Origin: Nymphalis io
Taxonomy: Eukaryota; Arthropoda; Insecta; Lepidoptera; Nymphalidae
Direction of reading: 5' to 3'
NCBI RefSeq assembly: GCF_905147045.1
Contig: NC_065906.1
Location: 4,154,001-4,218,000 of the forward strand
DNA length: 64,000 bases
Positions 24,401 through 37,045 of the stretch are shown piece after piece. Positions within the stretch are counted from its first letter, which is position 1, and every line of letters starts with the position of its first letter. The position numbers were made by a program, and so were the translations under genes. The notes under the pieces were generated by a model. The model did not search any database, had not been told where the DNA came from, and saw only the letters and a list, made by a program, of their open reading frames with translations.

Positions 24401-27400
24401 TAGTCTTGTACGAATATAAATTTCTCAAATTAAATCAAACCTAAGCTATTTAATTTAGTAGATAACAATAAAAATACAAAAACTTATTGAATTTGGTGAA
24501 TTGAAAAGAAAAAAACTTTTCCTAAATCATCACAAATAACTTTGTTAATTAATACGAACTATTCGAATATGCGGCAAGCAAATAAACCGAGTTAAAATAG
24601 ATAAGTCTGTCTCCCGTCGGGTAACGATCATAACTTCCTAAGCCGCCCATAATTGTCTGACCGTCTCTTCCAAATTTTCCAATGTACGCACCCTCGTTCC
24701 CATAATTCGTTTCATTCATTTTAATCCCGATACATTATTTTATAAATCTCGAGAACCATAGCACGAGATTCTAACATAAATTCTCGGCGTATAAGCTATT
24801 ATGTCACTTAGAATACCTTTGGAAACCTGGATATGGCGTTAAGTTGAGCCTATATGTATCATTATGTTATAATAATATTGTAACTTCCACATAATTTTAA
24901 TTTATAATTTTAGGATGCAAATATACAACCTGTTTAGTATGTTGCGTATATAATATGTCAATCAGAGAATAAGAAAAAGAGATATCAGTTTGGGAGCTTT
25001 AAAAATATCTACAGAGTAACAGTACATAGATTTATTTACATTAAACGTTTATTCCTACGTTATTCGTTTGATAATAAATGATAAATTAAATTTAATATAA
25101 TGTATTTGTAATATTTATCAAGAAATTAAACTTGCAAATTTTACATTTTCTGTTTAGATATGTTACATGATATTGAATAAAAAGTGGGGTTTCATTTATA
25201 TCATCAAAGCATTCTATTTACAAAAACATTAAAAAAATCTTATAATTAAATGATCTTTGTCAGTATATTTTTAAATCAAAAAATTGTTATTGCTAAATCG
25301 CGATGGAAAATTTAAAAATAATAAACGCTACGGAGGCGCTCTCGTTGATGTTGTCCTTTCTATTTTATTAATTTTATATTAAGCACATTATATTATTATA
25401 AAAACACAAAATTGAAGCCCAATATTAAAAATAAAAGAAAATAGTAACTAAAGGCCTTATACTGATAAACGGAGTAAAATGTAATTTAACATCCTATTTA
25501 TGTAAAATAAAAAAAAAAAATATTAGCGATATAAAATAGTAGAATATTCGAATTCGTGTGACCATAAACAAAGTCTTTTTTTCGGTGACCAGAACAAACC
25601 ATGGTAACTTCTGTTATCTCCAAAGTTTTCCAATAAAACTTTTTGTTGATATCGTATGTCACACACAGTTATATAGCTCAGAAAATATAGGTTACTTAAA
25701 CGAATTATGACGATTATTTTTATCAAATTATTAATAGTTATATAGAGCAAATTACCTTTATCCCACCGAGGCATAAAATATAGCTTTCAGTACCCGATAA
25801 AAATATATTTTTAGGCTTTCTTCACGGATAGTTCTGCCCTATACAAAAACTTTGATCTATCTAATCTCTTAATAGTTCCGTCGTAAAATAGTTTAAAATA
25901 ACTTTCAAATTGGAAATAAAATGAGACGCAAGTCTGTAGTACATTGAGATTATTCGAAGTAAATATTTTATAGTAGTATAAAAATGTTTTTTTCTTTATT
26001 AATTAATTTGTCTTTAATTTATATCTAGTGAATATCTTAGAATTTTCCAATATTTATCGAGTACGTAAAAAAAAGATTTTAGTAGAGGTTGTCAATTAAA
26101 ATTTAGTTTTTTGGTTTTCAGACAAAAAAAACAGTTTTCAGAATACCTAATGTTTGTTAATACTTAAAAACTTCGGTCCTTTGGTAAATTCATAAAAATA
26201 ATTCATATTTATAATTTATCTTATTTTTTTATACTTATTTAAGAGCAATATACGTAGATTCTTATAAAAATTAAAACACGAAACGGCTTTGCCCATAAAT
26301 GTTGTTTTGTAGGCTATAAGTAAGGCCGTAAGCGTATACCATATGTAATTATAAATTATCTATCCCGTGTTGAATACGTCTAGAGGAAACAATAAGGACA
26401 TTTCATTTTGAACCCTACAACATTTCTTGTAGTCTTCATAAATAACATAATTATGTAATTTATTTGATGGAAAAAAGACTGAATTCTATACCAGTATAAT
26501 CTATATTCGGAACCGGTACTAGTGTTTGTAATATTACGGTTAAAAATTACTTGACTAAAGTTTATTTTAATTTCGTTGATCTGTATCTTCTAGGTTCTAA
26601 TTGCATTCGATTTGAAAAACATAAGATCTTTGATTCCTTTTAACTTTATAAACAAGCGAGGCAACTCAAGGAAACACGACATTACCATAATAAAATAAAC
26701 TGGCTCGTCTGCCAAATATCAAACTTATTTCAATAATAACATTTGAAGGAATATGCAACTCGGTTTACGGTCCATCAGCCTTCCGTTCGAGTCTTTCGCA
26801 TAAGTGAATTGGCTACTTCTTGGAATATCCATATTCGAGTATGAAATCCCTCCGATGGAACTCGACTGCGGATTTTATTGCTCGAGTTTTCTTCGAGGCT
26901 TGCCAGTTCCACCCTCGTGATAAATTATGTTGTTTTCGCCGATCTAGCTGTTTGCTCCCGCTTGCGGTTGATCTATAGAACTGGAGTAGATACGTGCTAT
27001 AACTGAAGCTACAAACATCGGTGGCGCCTTTTGTGTTTATGTCTCTCACCAATGGGATCAAGGTCGGATATAAATTGTAATCCCTTCTTTGTTTTGATGC
27101 TATAATTAAAGTAATTTCTAGTTACTAAAGCCGTTTAGATGCAGGTAATCGTCTATAGTATATATCTGAAGAGTTTATAAAGACAGTTTTAAATTATAAA
27201 TCTAAATGCAAATTTGAACAGACGCTAAGTTTTCTCTATAAAAATATCATGAAGCAGGCAGTTTCACAAGTATATTAAACTAAAAACTTCCGACAGGCAA
27301 GAATATAATTATAAATCATAGCGTAATTACTTTTATTCTTGCAATTCATAAATTTGTTTTTAATTATACATACATTTATTTAAAAAAAGAAATTGTCTAA

Positions 27401-27806
27401 CACATGGAGGTTAAAATACTAGTTTTTTAATAATTGAATAATTTGAGAGACGGTTGACTTAAACAAATAGGCTTTGATGTCTTGAATTTTGACTCCGTTT
27501 TTACAAAAGCGCCGGATCTATAATTAAACGGCTGTCTTTAATTAAATACAGCTTGACATTTTAAAGGAGGACATGAGTATAATTATAATCGACCACAAAT
27601 ATCATTAGGGCAACACTCGAGATTGCAGGTCGCGCGTAGAAGCGAGACAGTTAGGATTAACTACTGTTGAGTGACAGAGATGGATATAGGGATTGCCCTC
27701 ATTTAAAAACTACTAACGCATTGTTTGTCGTGTCGATAAACTAACTAACGGACGCCAACGTAATGTTGATTAGTCAGTTGTCGGTTAAATCTATGTTAAA
27801 AAATAG
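24401..27806. other. Long stretch without recognisable gene or repeat
   Basis: Mostly AT-rich. Three non-repetitive patches of higher complexity are candidates for conserved noncoding or exonic sequence: 24590-24800, 26780-27070 (including a minus frame 26813-27061 of 82 codons, peptide unrecognised) and 27600-27780. No splice-framed exon could be supported in any of them. Confidence 0.4.
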
Positions 27807-28124
27807 GCCGAGATGGCCTAGTGGTTAGAAAAAAGCCGAGATGGCTAGAACGCGTGAATCTTAACCGATGATCGTGGGTTCAACCCGGGCAAGCACCACT
27901 GAAGTTTCATGTGCTTAATTTGTATTTATAATTCAACTCGTGCTTGACGGTGAAGGAAAACATCGTGAGAAAACCTGCATGTATCTAATTTCATTGAAAT
28001 TCTACCACATGTGTATTCTACCAACCCGCATTGGAGCAGCGTGGTGGAATAAGCTTTAAACCTTCTCCTCAAAAGGGAGAGTAGGCCTTAGCCCAGCAGT
28101 GAGACATTAACAGGCTGTTACTGT
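27807..28124 (+). repeat. Family A SINE with duplicated head
   Basis: The tRNA-like head appears twice: 'gccgagatggcctagtggtt' at 27807 and again 'gccgagatggctagaacgcg' at 27835, after which the copy runs normally through the B box 'gggttcaacccggg' to 'caggctgttactgt'. The first head is cut after 24 bases. The body is close to the 10411 copy. Confidence 0.8.
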
Positions 28125-28548
28125 AAATAAAAATGCAATACAGTGACTCTTATGCATAAAATACAAGGAAGTAAGATGTACAAGATGTAATCTTATCTGT
28201 AAGATAATCCTTAAAGCAAACTGAAGGTAGAGGAAAAAAATATTATGACTCAAAATATCTATACATCAACTTTAAGACGCATGTGACGTTTGTATGAAAA
28301 CTTTTTTTCGAAATGAAAAGGCACACTAGTATTTTGTAAAAACGCACGGATTTTAAGAAAAAATCGATTTTAATGTTGGTGCTGCATCATGAAATTGATA
28401 TTATTTAATTAACCCATTCAAACTTTAATTAATTAAAAAATATTTTTCACGCACAAGACAAATATTTATGGTTTTTTGCAATTATATTAAAAAGTGTCGC
28501 GTAATTTTCTTTGTGCCGATGAAAAGTGTCTCTTGTCAATACTACAAT
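28125..28548. other. AT-rich DNA, no gene seen
   Basis: Nothing recognised. Confidence 0.4.
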
Positions 28549-29292
28549 TTTTTTTTTCTCGCAGTGGAAACCTTCAGAAAGGTAACCGGGTCCTATGGGG
28601 GTGGAACCGGGTTATGTGGGATTCTTACCCACTAAAACCACTGCGATGGCCGTCCTCAGCACGGATCGGAGAGGCTGCGGGATCGTGTTGATATAACGCA
28701 TCCGCGGCCTCTCCCGTGCTTTGCTCCACTCGTGGCTCGGCGGAGCTCTCATCAGGGGGCGAATCTCGCCCCCCCCGCACTCCTCGCTAGTGCGTACGGC
28801 AGTTCGAGGCCATCACGGCTGCCGTCCTCCACAGGACCGTCTGAAATAGGATACGTGAGGCCCCCACCTCACGCATCCACGGCCACGGCTCACGGAAGAA
28901 GGCTACGGCCCTCCATGCCGATTCCCTACGAAGCATCGCCGACACGATTGCTCGCAGGGACAGGTCTTGTCCGACTTCACGGACCAGGATCTCCCTCTCC
29001 ACACTCCACGCGGGGCACACCTCCAACGTATGCTGAGCGGTGTCCCGGTCCGCGCCACAGTGGTGACACATCGCCGTCGATTCGCGTCCGATCTTACAAA
29101 GGTATTCTCCAAAACAACCGTGACCGGTCATTACCTGCGTAAGTCGGAAGGTGACTCGTCGCTCATCCAGGCTTCGAAGGCTGATTTTCTTCGATTGCTC
29201 CAACGACGCGTCTACGTGCGTACCGTTCTTCACAGAGACGGTCGCGCCACGTCGCAAGATCCCTCCGATGTTCCTGCCGCTTCAACGCCTCT
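28549..29292 (-). mobile_element. R1-clade-like non-LTR retrotransposon, 3' end (family H)
   Basis: A GC-rich block, sharply different from its AT-rich flanks, in minus orientation. The poly-A tail is the T run at 28549-28558, the 3' untranslated part is about 28559-28786 and the ORF2 C-terminus lies at 28787-29292. It is 5'-truncated, as is usual for target-primed reverse transcription. The same 3' end family recurs at 2905-2985, 32776-32935 and 51584-51689. Confidence 0.8.
28787..29292 (-). pseudogene. R1-like ORF2 C-terminal fragment with zinc knuckle, frameshifted
   Basis: The reading frame 29257-28787 encodes 'RRVTFRLTQVMTGHGCFGEY' followed by a CCHC-type knuckle, 'CHHCGADRDTAQHTLEVC' (C64, C67, H76, C81 of the frame; bases about 29068-29015), then 'PAWSVEREIL'. 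This is the region after the reverse transcriptase domain in R1-clade elements of moths and butterflies and probably binds nucleic acid. Upstream, the matching protein is in another frame ('RDLATWRDRLCEERY', about 29280-29190), so there is a frameshift near 29165. The catalytic domains are absent. A nonfunctional remnant; open frames on the plus strand here are shadows. Confidence 0.8.
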
Positions 29293-32200
29293 GTCAATAC
29301 TACCAACAACAACATTACATTGCTATAATATAATATCGTTATCAGTGTCTGTTATATAAGTAGACTTTGTAAAAATATAAGAAATTTTCTTAAAATGGTA
29401 TTAAAGCGATAGATTCGCTTTAATAATGTCGTCGAGTCTAACACTTCCATTTCATTCCCTAATATCTCCGAAGCCCCCGAATTCTTCCGAAATTTTCCTC
29501 ATTACATAAAGTAGGGCAGAGCTCGAACTTCTCACTCGACGGATTAAATCCTTTCAAAGTCGGTATAAAACAGACTAAAGGAAAGAAGACGCACGCGTAT
29601 CCGTCATAACCTTGCGAGACAACTTGGATTCGTCGAAGAATATATTAAAACTTTATCAAAGCTGAAACTTCTATTTCCTTTCAGCGCTCGGATGTGTTGG
29701 AAGTCATCCTCAGGGGTGAAACTCCGAGATGGGGCAATGCCAAAGATCTACCTATAAAGTTAGAGGAATTAATCAAGAGACGTACAGAATGAAATGTGCA
29801 TTCGAAACTATCAACAAAATGTTAAAAATATTATATTTTAAAAAATGCTACTTTATAAGCAAACCGCATATTATGAATTATTCAAAGTTTCCCGCAAAAT
29901 ATAAATAACGATTTATATGAAACATTTGTAATAAACAGTGTTCGAACACTCATTTAAACAATAGCGAAAATATCAAAATTCAAAAAAAAAAGGTATGGAA
30001 AATATAATCAAAACAGAAATACAAGCAACAACGCGGCTACGCCAGGCGAAATGTTTGATTGATGAGAGTCAAACTTTATAGCGTTTTGTAATCGACTCTG
30101 CTCTGATGTCTGAAACGTGTGTGTTTGTGATAGCCGCTTGAATGATTAATTGTTTGAAACGTAAATCTTAAACCCTAAGAGTTTTACCACAAAAAATCCT
30201 CTTATTTTTGTTACTTGAAATAAATCGTACTCCATTGTAAAATTATGAATAATGAACCGCATCGAATATAACGATATTATCATCGTATTAACCAGATAGT
30301 ATAGAAGTATGCTTTTAATATTACTCGCTGATAAAGCAGCGAATTTATTAAACAGAACATGCACATTTGAAAGCTAATGGAATAGATTTGATTCGTTCCG
30401 AAAATTGAATATACTCTCTAGAACTTGCTGGAACTGTTCAAAATTACCAAGTCCCAATTATTCAAAACCGACAAACGAGCAAACAAACGACACATGTAGG
30501 TTAATAGGTCTGGGAACAAGCCTTCGTCACCTCCCTAATCATACACTCCGTTGATTCTCAAAAGGCAAAAGGAGCCCAGAAAAGTCAACTGCCTCAAACC
30601 GATGGTTTAATTAAAGCAAATAATTATTTGTCGAGCCCTTGCATTAATTCGGAATCGCCCGATTTTAATTTGCTCTGCCTGTCACAAATATCTGTTCATA
30701 TCGTTTTCAATTTAATTAACGTTTACGTAACATCGTAACTTATGAATAACAAATAATTGTCTGATTGAAAACAAAAGCCATCGACGCAGACGTTAAAAAC
30801 ATGGAGATAAAGTAGATCAAAGTAACTTTGTTTATTTATTTCATTTGTTTTCTTTAGAAAGTACGCTCGTAGTCTTATCGGGCTGGAATGAATATGAAAA
30901 ACGCACAGATGAAAAACAAGACATTGCGTGAAATGAATGTAATAGGGCAGCGGATTTCGCTACACAGCAAAAATCTTTTTAGTAGAGAGAGAGGGATCTC
31001 GCGCTTGAATTCTCGATGCTACCAAAACAATACCTAGCAAAAAGAAAACGGATGGACCTTTTAAAACTCTAGTGACGTCACCTGAACGAATTAAGTTTTT
31101 TGTCCTTGTCATACTCGATGCCAGGAGCAACCCTCTTCCTCGAACAGTAGGGAGGCAATTGACCTATTTTCGGAGGGCGTACAATAATTTCAGGAAGGAT
31201 TACCTAGCTTCCACTACTGATCTATGCTTATGCACATCTAGCAGTAGTAATCGACTCATTTTAATTTACAGTTATTTGATTGATTTTACCCAAATCTTAT
31301 ATTATATTTAAATAACAATATTTTTCATCCTATCCAGTCTCATAAATGTTACTGTTAAATCTTTAAAAACATATTAAGTATATACATTACATGTAAATTC
31401 CCACTCTGTTTACAAAGACTACATATTATCAATCAAATTGAACATTTAAATAGCCTATTCATTCTACTTAATCCTTTTTATGATCGCTTAAAGACCTGAA
31501 ATAGAAATTATTTACGAGGAAGCACCACTTTGAAACCATTTGAATAATTTGCAACAAATAACTATTATATAGTTAAAAATAAATCCATAAAAAATAATGG
31601 CTTACCTCCAAACGTGTATCACACTCAGGACAACTATTACCGACCAATTGAGTAAACATGTTGATATTTTTGGCCACAGATATATAAATTTTCTAGTGAT
31701 AGTAGCAATGCAGTAAAATCGGTCATGCCCATAATTAAAAAAAAAAACTAGGATCCAATTTCCAAATAGAAATATTTTTAAAAATAGATTTTAATTATAG
31801 TGACAGCTTTTAAATATTACACTAGTAGCCAGTTGAAGGATTTGAAGTTTAATTAAAAACTGCATTGAATTCTGAAAACTTTTGAAACATGCTAATTTTC
31901 TCATGGCTTTTTCTTTTTAAATTAAGTACCTAAATACTGAAAGGAGGTTGAGTTTATTGACATTGTGAATTTCTAACAAATGCAAATTTGTTTTTACACT
32001 ATAATTTTATAGGGCTTACTTATGTCATGTTTAAATTTGTTTTATTTATATTTCAGAATTTAAATAACAAAATCTTAATAGTTCGAGATTTTTCGTGAGA
32101 ATAACTTTTCTATAATAACGCAATAACTTACAGAAAATGTCATAGATATTTTTTAGATTCATATAATTAAATAAATATCCTCCATACCGAATTGTACATA

Positions 32201-32637
32201 AACATCATTTTTGCAAAACTTTTTTTTAAATAATTACTTTCCATTTTTTTTATATCTGTTGTAAACATGTTGATATGTTGTACTTCCTATGAGTGTTTTC
32301 AAAGTTTTACATAAAAATCGTTAAATCTTGAGAAAAAATCTTTGGACATCAAAGGAGAAAGTGTTATTGCTTACACTCCACAAATATGAACCACGTATAT
32401 AAAAGGTAACCATATCGCACGGTAAAGTCAACTGGGCCGAGGAGACACGCACGAACGATCCTGTATCCAATTTGAACCGGCAGCCAACTCAATACCCTAC
32501 CTGGTTTGTTCGTTAATTTCGACATTTATTTACTATCGTTGAAATAAACTTATTAGTGGAAATAATATTTTACGATTAAGTCGGAAGTAATCGTTGTTTT
32601 ATAAGTAATAATTTGTATTCAGGATAATATGCATAAT
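29293..32637. other. Long non-repetitive stretch, no gene supported
   Basis: AT-rich with patches of higher complexity at 29400-29760, 30000-30130, 30460-30800 and 31060-31250. The patch at 30590-30780 is dense in homeodomain-type words (taattaa, taatt, attaattaac) plus 'cttgcattaatt' and 'gcctgtcacaaat', which would fit an enhancer, but this is only suggestive. The 79-codon frame at 31072-31311 has no recognised product. Confidence 0.4.
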
Positions 32638-33028
32638 TTATACTAATATTAAAATTGCAAAAGTAACTCTTCCTGTCTGTTACGCTTTCACGGCTGTCAT
32701 TGCACTGATTTTGATAAAATTTGATATGCAAAAAGCCAAAAGAAGCCCCAAGGAAGATCATAAGATAATTTTTATTTTTTTTTTTTGCTGGAAAAACGTG
32801 TTACGCGTTTCCCCCTCGGGAACAGTGGGAGGGTTTGTGGAGCTCGCCGGTGGCCGAGTGCGCCCCGAACATGAGAATATGGAATACCCACTAAAAAACC
32901 AGCGGTACCCTTTCCGTCTTAACGAATAGCGCCACTGGATCGCTTGCGCATTCTACCGTGAAATTTATATACTAACATCTGCCCAACCCTCGAAACGCAG
33001 CGAAGTCGCGGGTTGAACTTAGTATAAT
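32638..33028 (-). repeat. Family G repeat split by a nested insertion
   Basis: Left part 32638-32770 is the reverse of the family's 3' half ('actaatattaaaattgcaaa', 'tctgttacgctttcac', 'gattttgataaaatttgat'). Right part about 32936-33028 contains the reverse of its start ('cagcgaagtcgcgggttgaa', then 'cttagta'). Between them sits an R1-type 3' end. Confidence 0.65.
32776..32935 (-). mobile_element. R1-type retrotransposon 3' end nested in a family G repeat
   Basis: A T run (minus-strand poly-A) is followed by 'gctggaaaaacgtgttacgc', 'gggaacagtgggagggtttg' and 'gagtgcgccccgaacatgag'. This matches the plus-sense fragment at 51584-51689 when reversed. Its far end, with 'acccactaaaaaaccagcgg', parallels 'acccactaaaaccactgcga' at 28629. 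GC-rich island in AT-rich DNA; no coding part is left. Confidence 0.7.
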
Positions 33029-35046
33029 ATAAAATTATGAATGTTGCATATCGTTTTTAATATTTACAACAATTATGAACAAACTAACTACTAACAAGTT
33101 AGTACTTGTGTTCATAAGTGCTCAAAATATTATAAACTGTTGAAATTTTATGCGTTTCAATGTAAATTGAATGTTCCGTTCACAATATTTCGACAGTTTA
33201 AAATCTGACTAGATTTATTATAAACATATATTTTATAATATATTTAATATCACCGTTACCTGGAAGTTAACATTCAAGTGCAAGGAAGTTAAGCAATACT
33301 CGTTAATGTTATTTTATTTCCAATATATATTTTTACATTGTTTTGATTTTGTTTTTATATTAATTGGGTTATTATTCAAAATTATTTTTATTAAAAGATT
33401 TCTGTATGTTAACTAACCTAAATGCTGTGACAAATTGTAAGTATGTATAACCTAGTAACCTGAAGCGTTTAATGTAAAATACGTGTAATTTTGTTATTGT
33501 TCTATTCAAATAAATCAAAAAATAAAATATCTTTGAAAGCCTAATATACAGAACGTTTTATTCAATGTAATGATATAACTCCCAGTTGGTAGTTAGTTAC
33601 CAACTTCCTCGACGTCAAAAACACAGGAACTCATTAATGTTTAACGTTCCTAGACAACAAAACGCGACACGTATCGCGAAAATCGCAGCATTGACGGCAA
33701 TGCTACATCCGTTACAATATTGACAGAGTCCGCAAAAAATGGCGCTCTATGAACGCCAGCTGCCTTTGCACCAACTAATAAATCTTTCCAAGCAATAATG
33801 GCGGATCTCTTTTTACTAAATCCAGTGTGCGTACGTGTTGTGGTTCGACTAATGCGTTGTATTATCCTCGTTTATAAATCATTCAGGTCGATACCACGCT
33901 TTCAGCTTACCGATTTTACGGTTAAACTTATTAGAGACGAACAACCGATTTTAACAATGAAAAAATATATGCCAATAAAGCTTGCTCCATATTTTATTAC
34001 ACGGATGCCTCCGTACGTGGTTATTTGTGATTTCAATTTCCTCTTTCTTGCTTTACGATATTAATAAGGTTTTTTGCAAATCTGAACATATTTTCAGGTT
34101 TTATTGATTCAAGATGATTTTTATCTATACCATTTTAAGTAAAGCCCTTGATCGTCACTACTGGGCAAAGGCTATTTCTTGTTAGAGAGGGTAAGCGCAG
34201 GACCAACAGTTTTACTTTATGAAGCAGGAGGGAGTTAATTGACTCTTACAAACATAAGTCTTTTACTGAAAGTTTTTTGACTTAAAGCTCAATAACTTTT
34301 AATTAGAGGACCTGAAGATCTACATGCTAATATGCTAGCCACTAAGCCAGCAAGGCGAAAGAATAACATATTTTACGATACAGATAAAGTAGGACAAAAC
34401 GTAGAAATAACATTATCAAATTCAAAGATTTAAAGTCGACAGATGGCAGTGGCATAACAGAAAATATTATATAGAAGCGATTTGCAATGGATTGCGTAAT
34501 GTACATTTATCATTTAGGTAGATGAAACAAACGTCTCGCAGCAACAACATAAATCATTAGGCTCGTCCTCCCTAGCTCTGATTCATCGGAGACGCTAAGC
34601 GAAATGCGCATTAATAAAAACATTGAAGCGTCTATATTTTGCAATCTAATAGCACGTGACGATAATTTGACATTTACTTAATGTCTCAAGACTACTTATC
34701 TGTGAGTGATATTTTCAGGTTCACAGAAAATATAATTTTGTCTAAATGTAGTGTGTTACTATATTGTTCTTCTGAAAAATCTAGTTTCATTATTACTTTC
34801 TTTTTTTTTAAATATTTATTGAAAATCGTCTCTCTTAATAATTTATTATAAAAAAGATATTTCGAGAGTAACATTCTAAAGTCATATAAGGTCACTTAGG
34901 TCTACCTTAGACAAATAATCAACAAACAAATAATCTAACGATTGGTTTCGCGACCTGAGCACATAAGCTCTAAAAGATGAAATAATACGCATAGTCAATA
35001 ATATCTACGTTGTTTCCGAGTTGTAATATGTCCTACATTCCTCGAC
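33029..35046. other. Unique AT-rich DNA, no gene supported
   Basis: 33590-34070 is less AT-rich and carries an 88-codon open frame (33798-34064) beginning near 'ataatggcggatctc'; the peptide matches no family I know. 34500-34670 is another non-repetitive patch. A very weak tRNA-SINE head may lie at 34300-34355. No exon can be supported. Confidence 0.4.
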
Positions 35047-35182
35047 ATAATGTCCTCCTGGCCGAATTTTAGCCACGATTGCAATTTAAAATAATAGCCA
35101 ACTGCCGATGAGATATTATAGTACACTTGTGCACTTTACGCTACAATAATTCTTACACAGTCTCTATCCTCTAACTTGTGTT
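35047..35182 (-). repeat. Family C SINE 3' fragment
   Basis: Reverse-sense tail: 'aatgtcctcctggccgaatt', 'gccaactgccgatgagatat', 'tatagtacacttgtgcact', 'tctctatcctctaact'. The head is lost. Confidence 0.65.
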
Positions 35183-35279
35183 TTGAGTGTTTTAGACTAA
35201 ATTTTACACATTCAAAAAAATATTGTAAAAGTATAGTAAAGTCACAGTCTGTCGATATCCCACTGCTATACGGTAGAAC

Positions 35280-35568
35280 CCTGTGAATGTCCCACTACTG
35301 GGCCAAGGCCTCCTCTCCCTTTTTGAGAAGAAGGTTTGGAGCTTATTCCACCACGCTGCTCCAATTCGGGTTGGTGGAATACACATGTGGCAGAACTTCA
35401 GTGAAATTAGGCATGCAGGTTTCCTCACGATGTTTTCCTTCACCGACAAACATATGATGAATTATAATCACAAATGTAGCACATGAAAATTCAGTGGTGC
35501 TTGCCCGGGCTTGAACCCACGATCATCGGTTAAGATTCACGCGTTCTTACCACTAGGCCATCTCGGCT
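35280..35568 (-). repeat. Family A SINE, near full length
   Basis: Reverse copy from 'ctgtgaatgtcccactactg' through 'ccaccacgctgctccaattc', 'cacatgtggcagaacttcag' and 'gggcttgaacccacgatcat' to the head 'accactaggccatctcggc' at the right edge. Little diverged. The minus and plus frames over it are incidental. Confidence 0.8.
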
Positions 35569-35575
35569 GTACATT

Positions 35576-35642
35576 ACCTTTTTGAGAAGAAGCCTTAGAG
35601 CTTACTCCACCACGTTGTTCAATGCTGTTTCGCTAATACACA
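35576..35642 (-). repeat. Second family A tail fragment
   Basis: 'cctttttgagaagaagcctt' and 'agagcttactccaccacgtt' repeat the tail of family A immediately beyond the full copy, in the same orientation. Older than its neighbour. Confidence 0.55.
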
Positions 35643-36599
35643 ACTGAACACGAAATTTATGAATAAATAACATGGAAAACATTTTAAATGAAATTGATTA
35701 AATCGTATTTCTAATACTAAATAATGACACTGTAGGTAAAAGTAAAAATAAATAATAAAAAAAAACGGGTAGCCGCAAAATTTAATAAAATCCGAAAAAC
35801 TCTCAAACTTGTCTTACAATTAATTGATCTGCGAGATGAATCGATAAACTCCTTCAAAGTTACTTAATAATAAAGTTTTCATTTACAAAGTAAGATTATG
35901 CTTGCAATATTACTTAATATTGCCGACCGTACCATAATTATATTTATCATTGTGAATATGGAGGGATATGAACAAATATAAAAAACTGAAGCTAAGTTAA
36001 GGTCATCGTTGCTATTTAAAATTAATACTTTAAAGCAGTAATAATATTTTAAGGAATTTTAGAGGACAAAATTTAGAAGTAATTATATTACTACTGATTT
36101 AGAATGTCCGATTTTTAATAAATTTGCAATTTAGAAGTTAGAGATCTAAAGCAATTAAATATGTGTTATTAAAAAAAATACGATGTTATTATATTGAAGC
36201 ATAAATTAGAATGTTTTCCTTCAAAAATAATATGATTTTGATGTATGTATGCAAATATAACGTATGTATTTCTCTTCTCGTGTGTGCCGCGGCGACGTGT
36301 GAATCGTGTATGCACACTGTCTTAATGTCGATTCGTGTAACAAGCTATTATACTTTTCCTATCTTACAAATATTATTCTACCTATAACTTTGGCTCGTGT
36401 TCTTGTGAGAGAACCGATCCGACGCTCCTACAAAGAATAGTGTATTCGTGAGTCGGAAAGGCATATATTACGAGGAAACGTAACCCTTCTTTTAATCGCA
36501 AGTATAAAGGACCACGAGCGTGCATATACATGTGTGTATGTTCTATGCCTTATTTATTATTATATATTTAAGTTCATTCAATACGTTATTTATTAAAAC
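35643..36599. other. AT-rich DNA, no gene seen
   Basis: 36280-36540 is less AT-rich ('gtgtgccgcggcgacgtgtg') without any supported frame. Nothing else recognised. Confidence 0.4.
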
Positions 36600-36740
36600 T
36601 TCTTTATTTGAAAGAAGGAGAATGTTTAGAGCTTATTACACCACCGAGCTTTTCTTCACGTTGGTGGATATGCAGGTGACAGAAAATTATTCGTAAGATA
36701 CAGGATGGCTTTTTACTTTACTCCTGAGGACGAGATAAAA
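36600..36740 (-). repeat. Family A SINE tail, decayed
   Basis: 'gaaagaaggagaatgtttag' and 'agcttattacaccaccgagc' followed by 'ttggtggatatgcaggtgac' correspond to the reversed family A tail. Strongly diverged. Confidence 0.45.
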
Positions 36741-36789
36741 GACCATTGGTAAAATTCCTACGTGACATTCAAAAGTGCTCCTAAATATA

Positions 36790-37045
36790 TTTTTTATTTA
36801 ATATGGGGAGGCACTCGAGCTAATAGGTTGCCTGGCGGTAAGTGATTACCATCGGCAAGTCGCCAAGGGAATTAAGATGTTATGTCTTTTTTGCCTTACA
36901 CTTACGAACTTGTCATTCTATCCAACACTTAGCAATAAAACCTGTTGCTGTTTCGCGGTAGATTAAATTAAAAGTAGGCCAACTATCTGGGTAGTCACAC
37001 ATCTTGCACAAAACCGTACCACTAAAAGGAAGTGAGTACCATTGA
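36790..37045 (-). repeat. Family B-like repeat, diverged variant
   Basis: 'ggtaagtgattaccatcggc', 'aagatgttatgtc', 'ctgttgctgtttcgcggtag' and 'cttgcacaaaaccgtaccac' are in the order of a reversed family B copy. The 5' portion 'tggggaggcactcgagctaa' differs from the other copies, so this may be a related subfamily. Confidence 0.5.

Noticed and set aside
28732..29359. Long plus-strand open frames (28732-29142, 28967-29359)
   Set aside because: They are shadows of the GC-rich minus-strand R1-type coding fragment.
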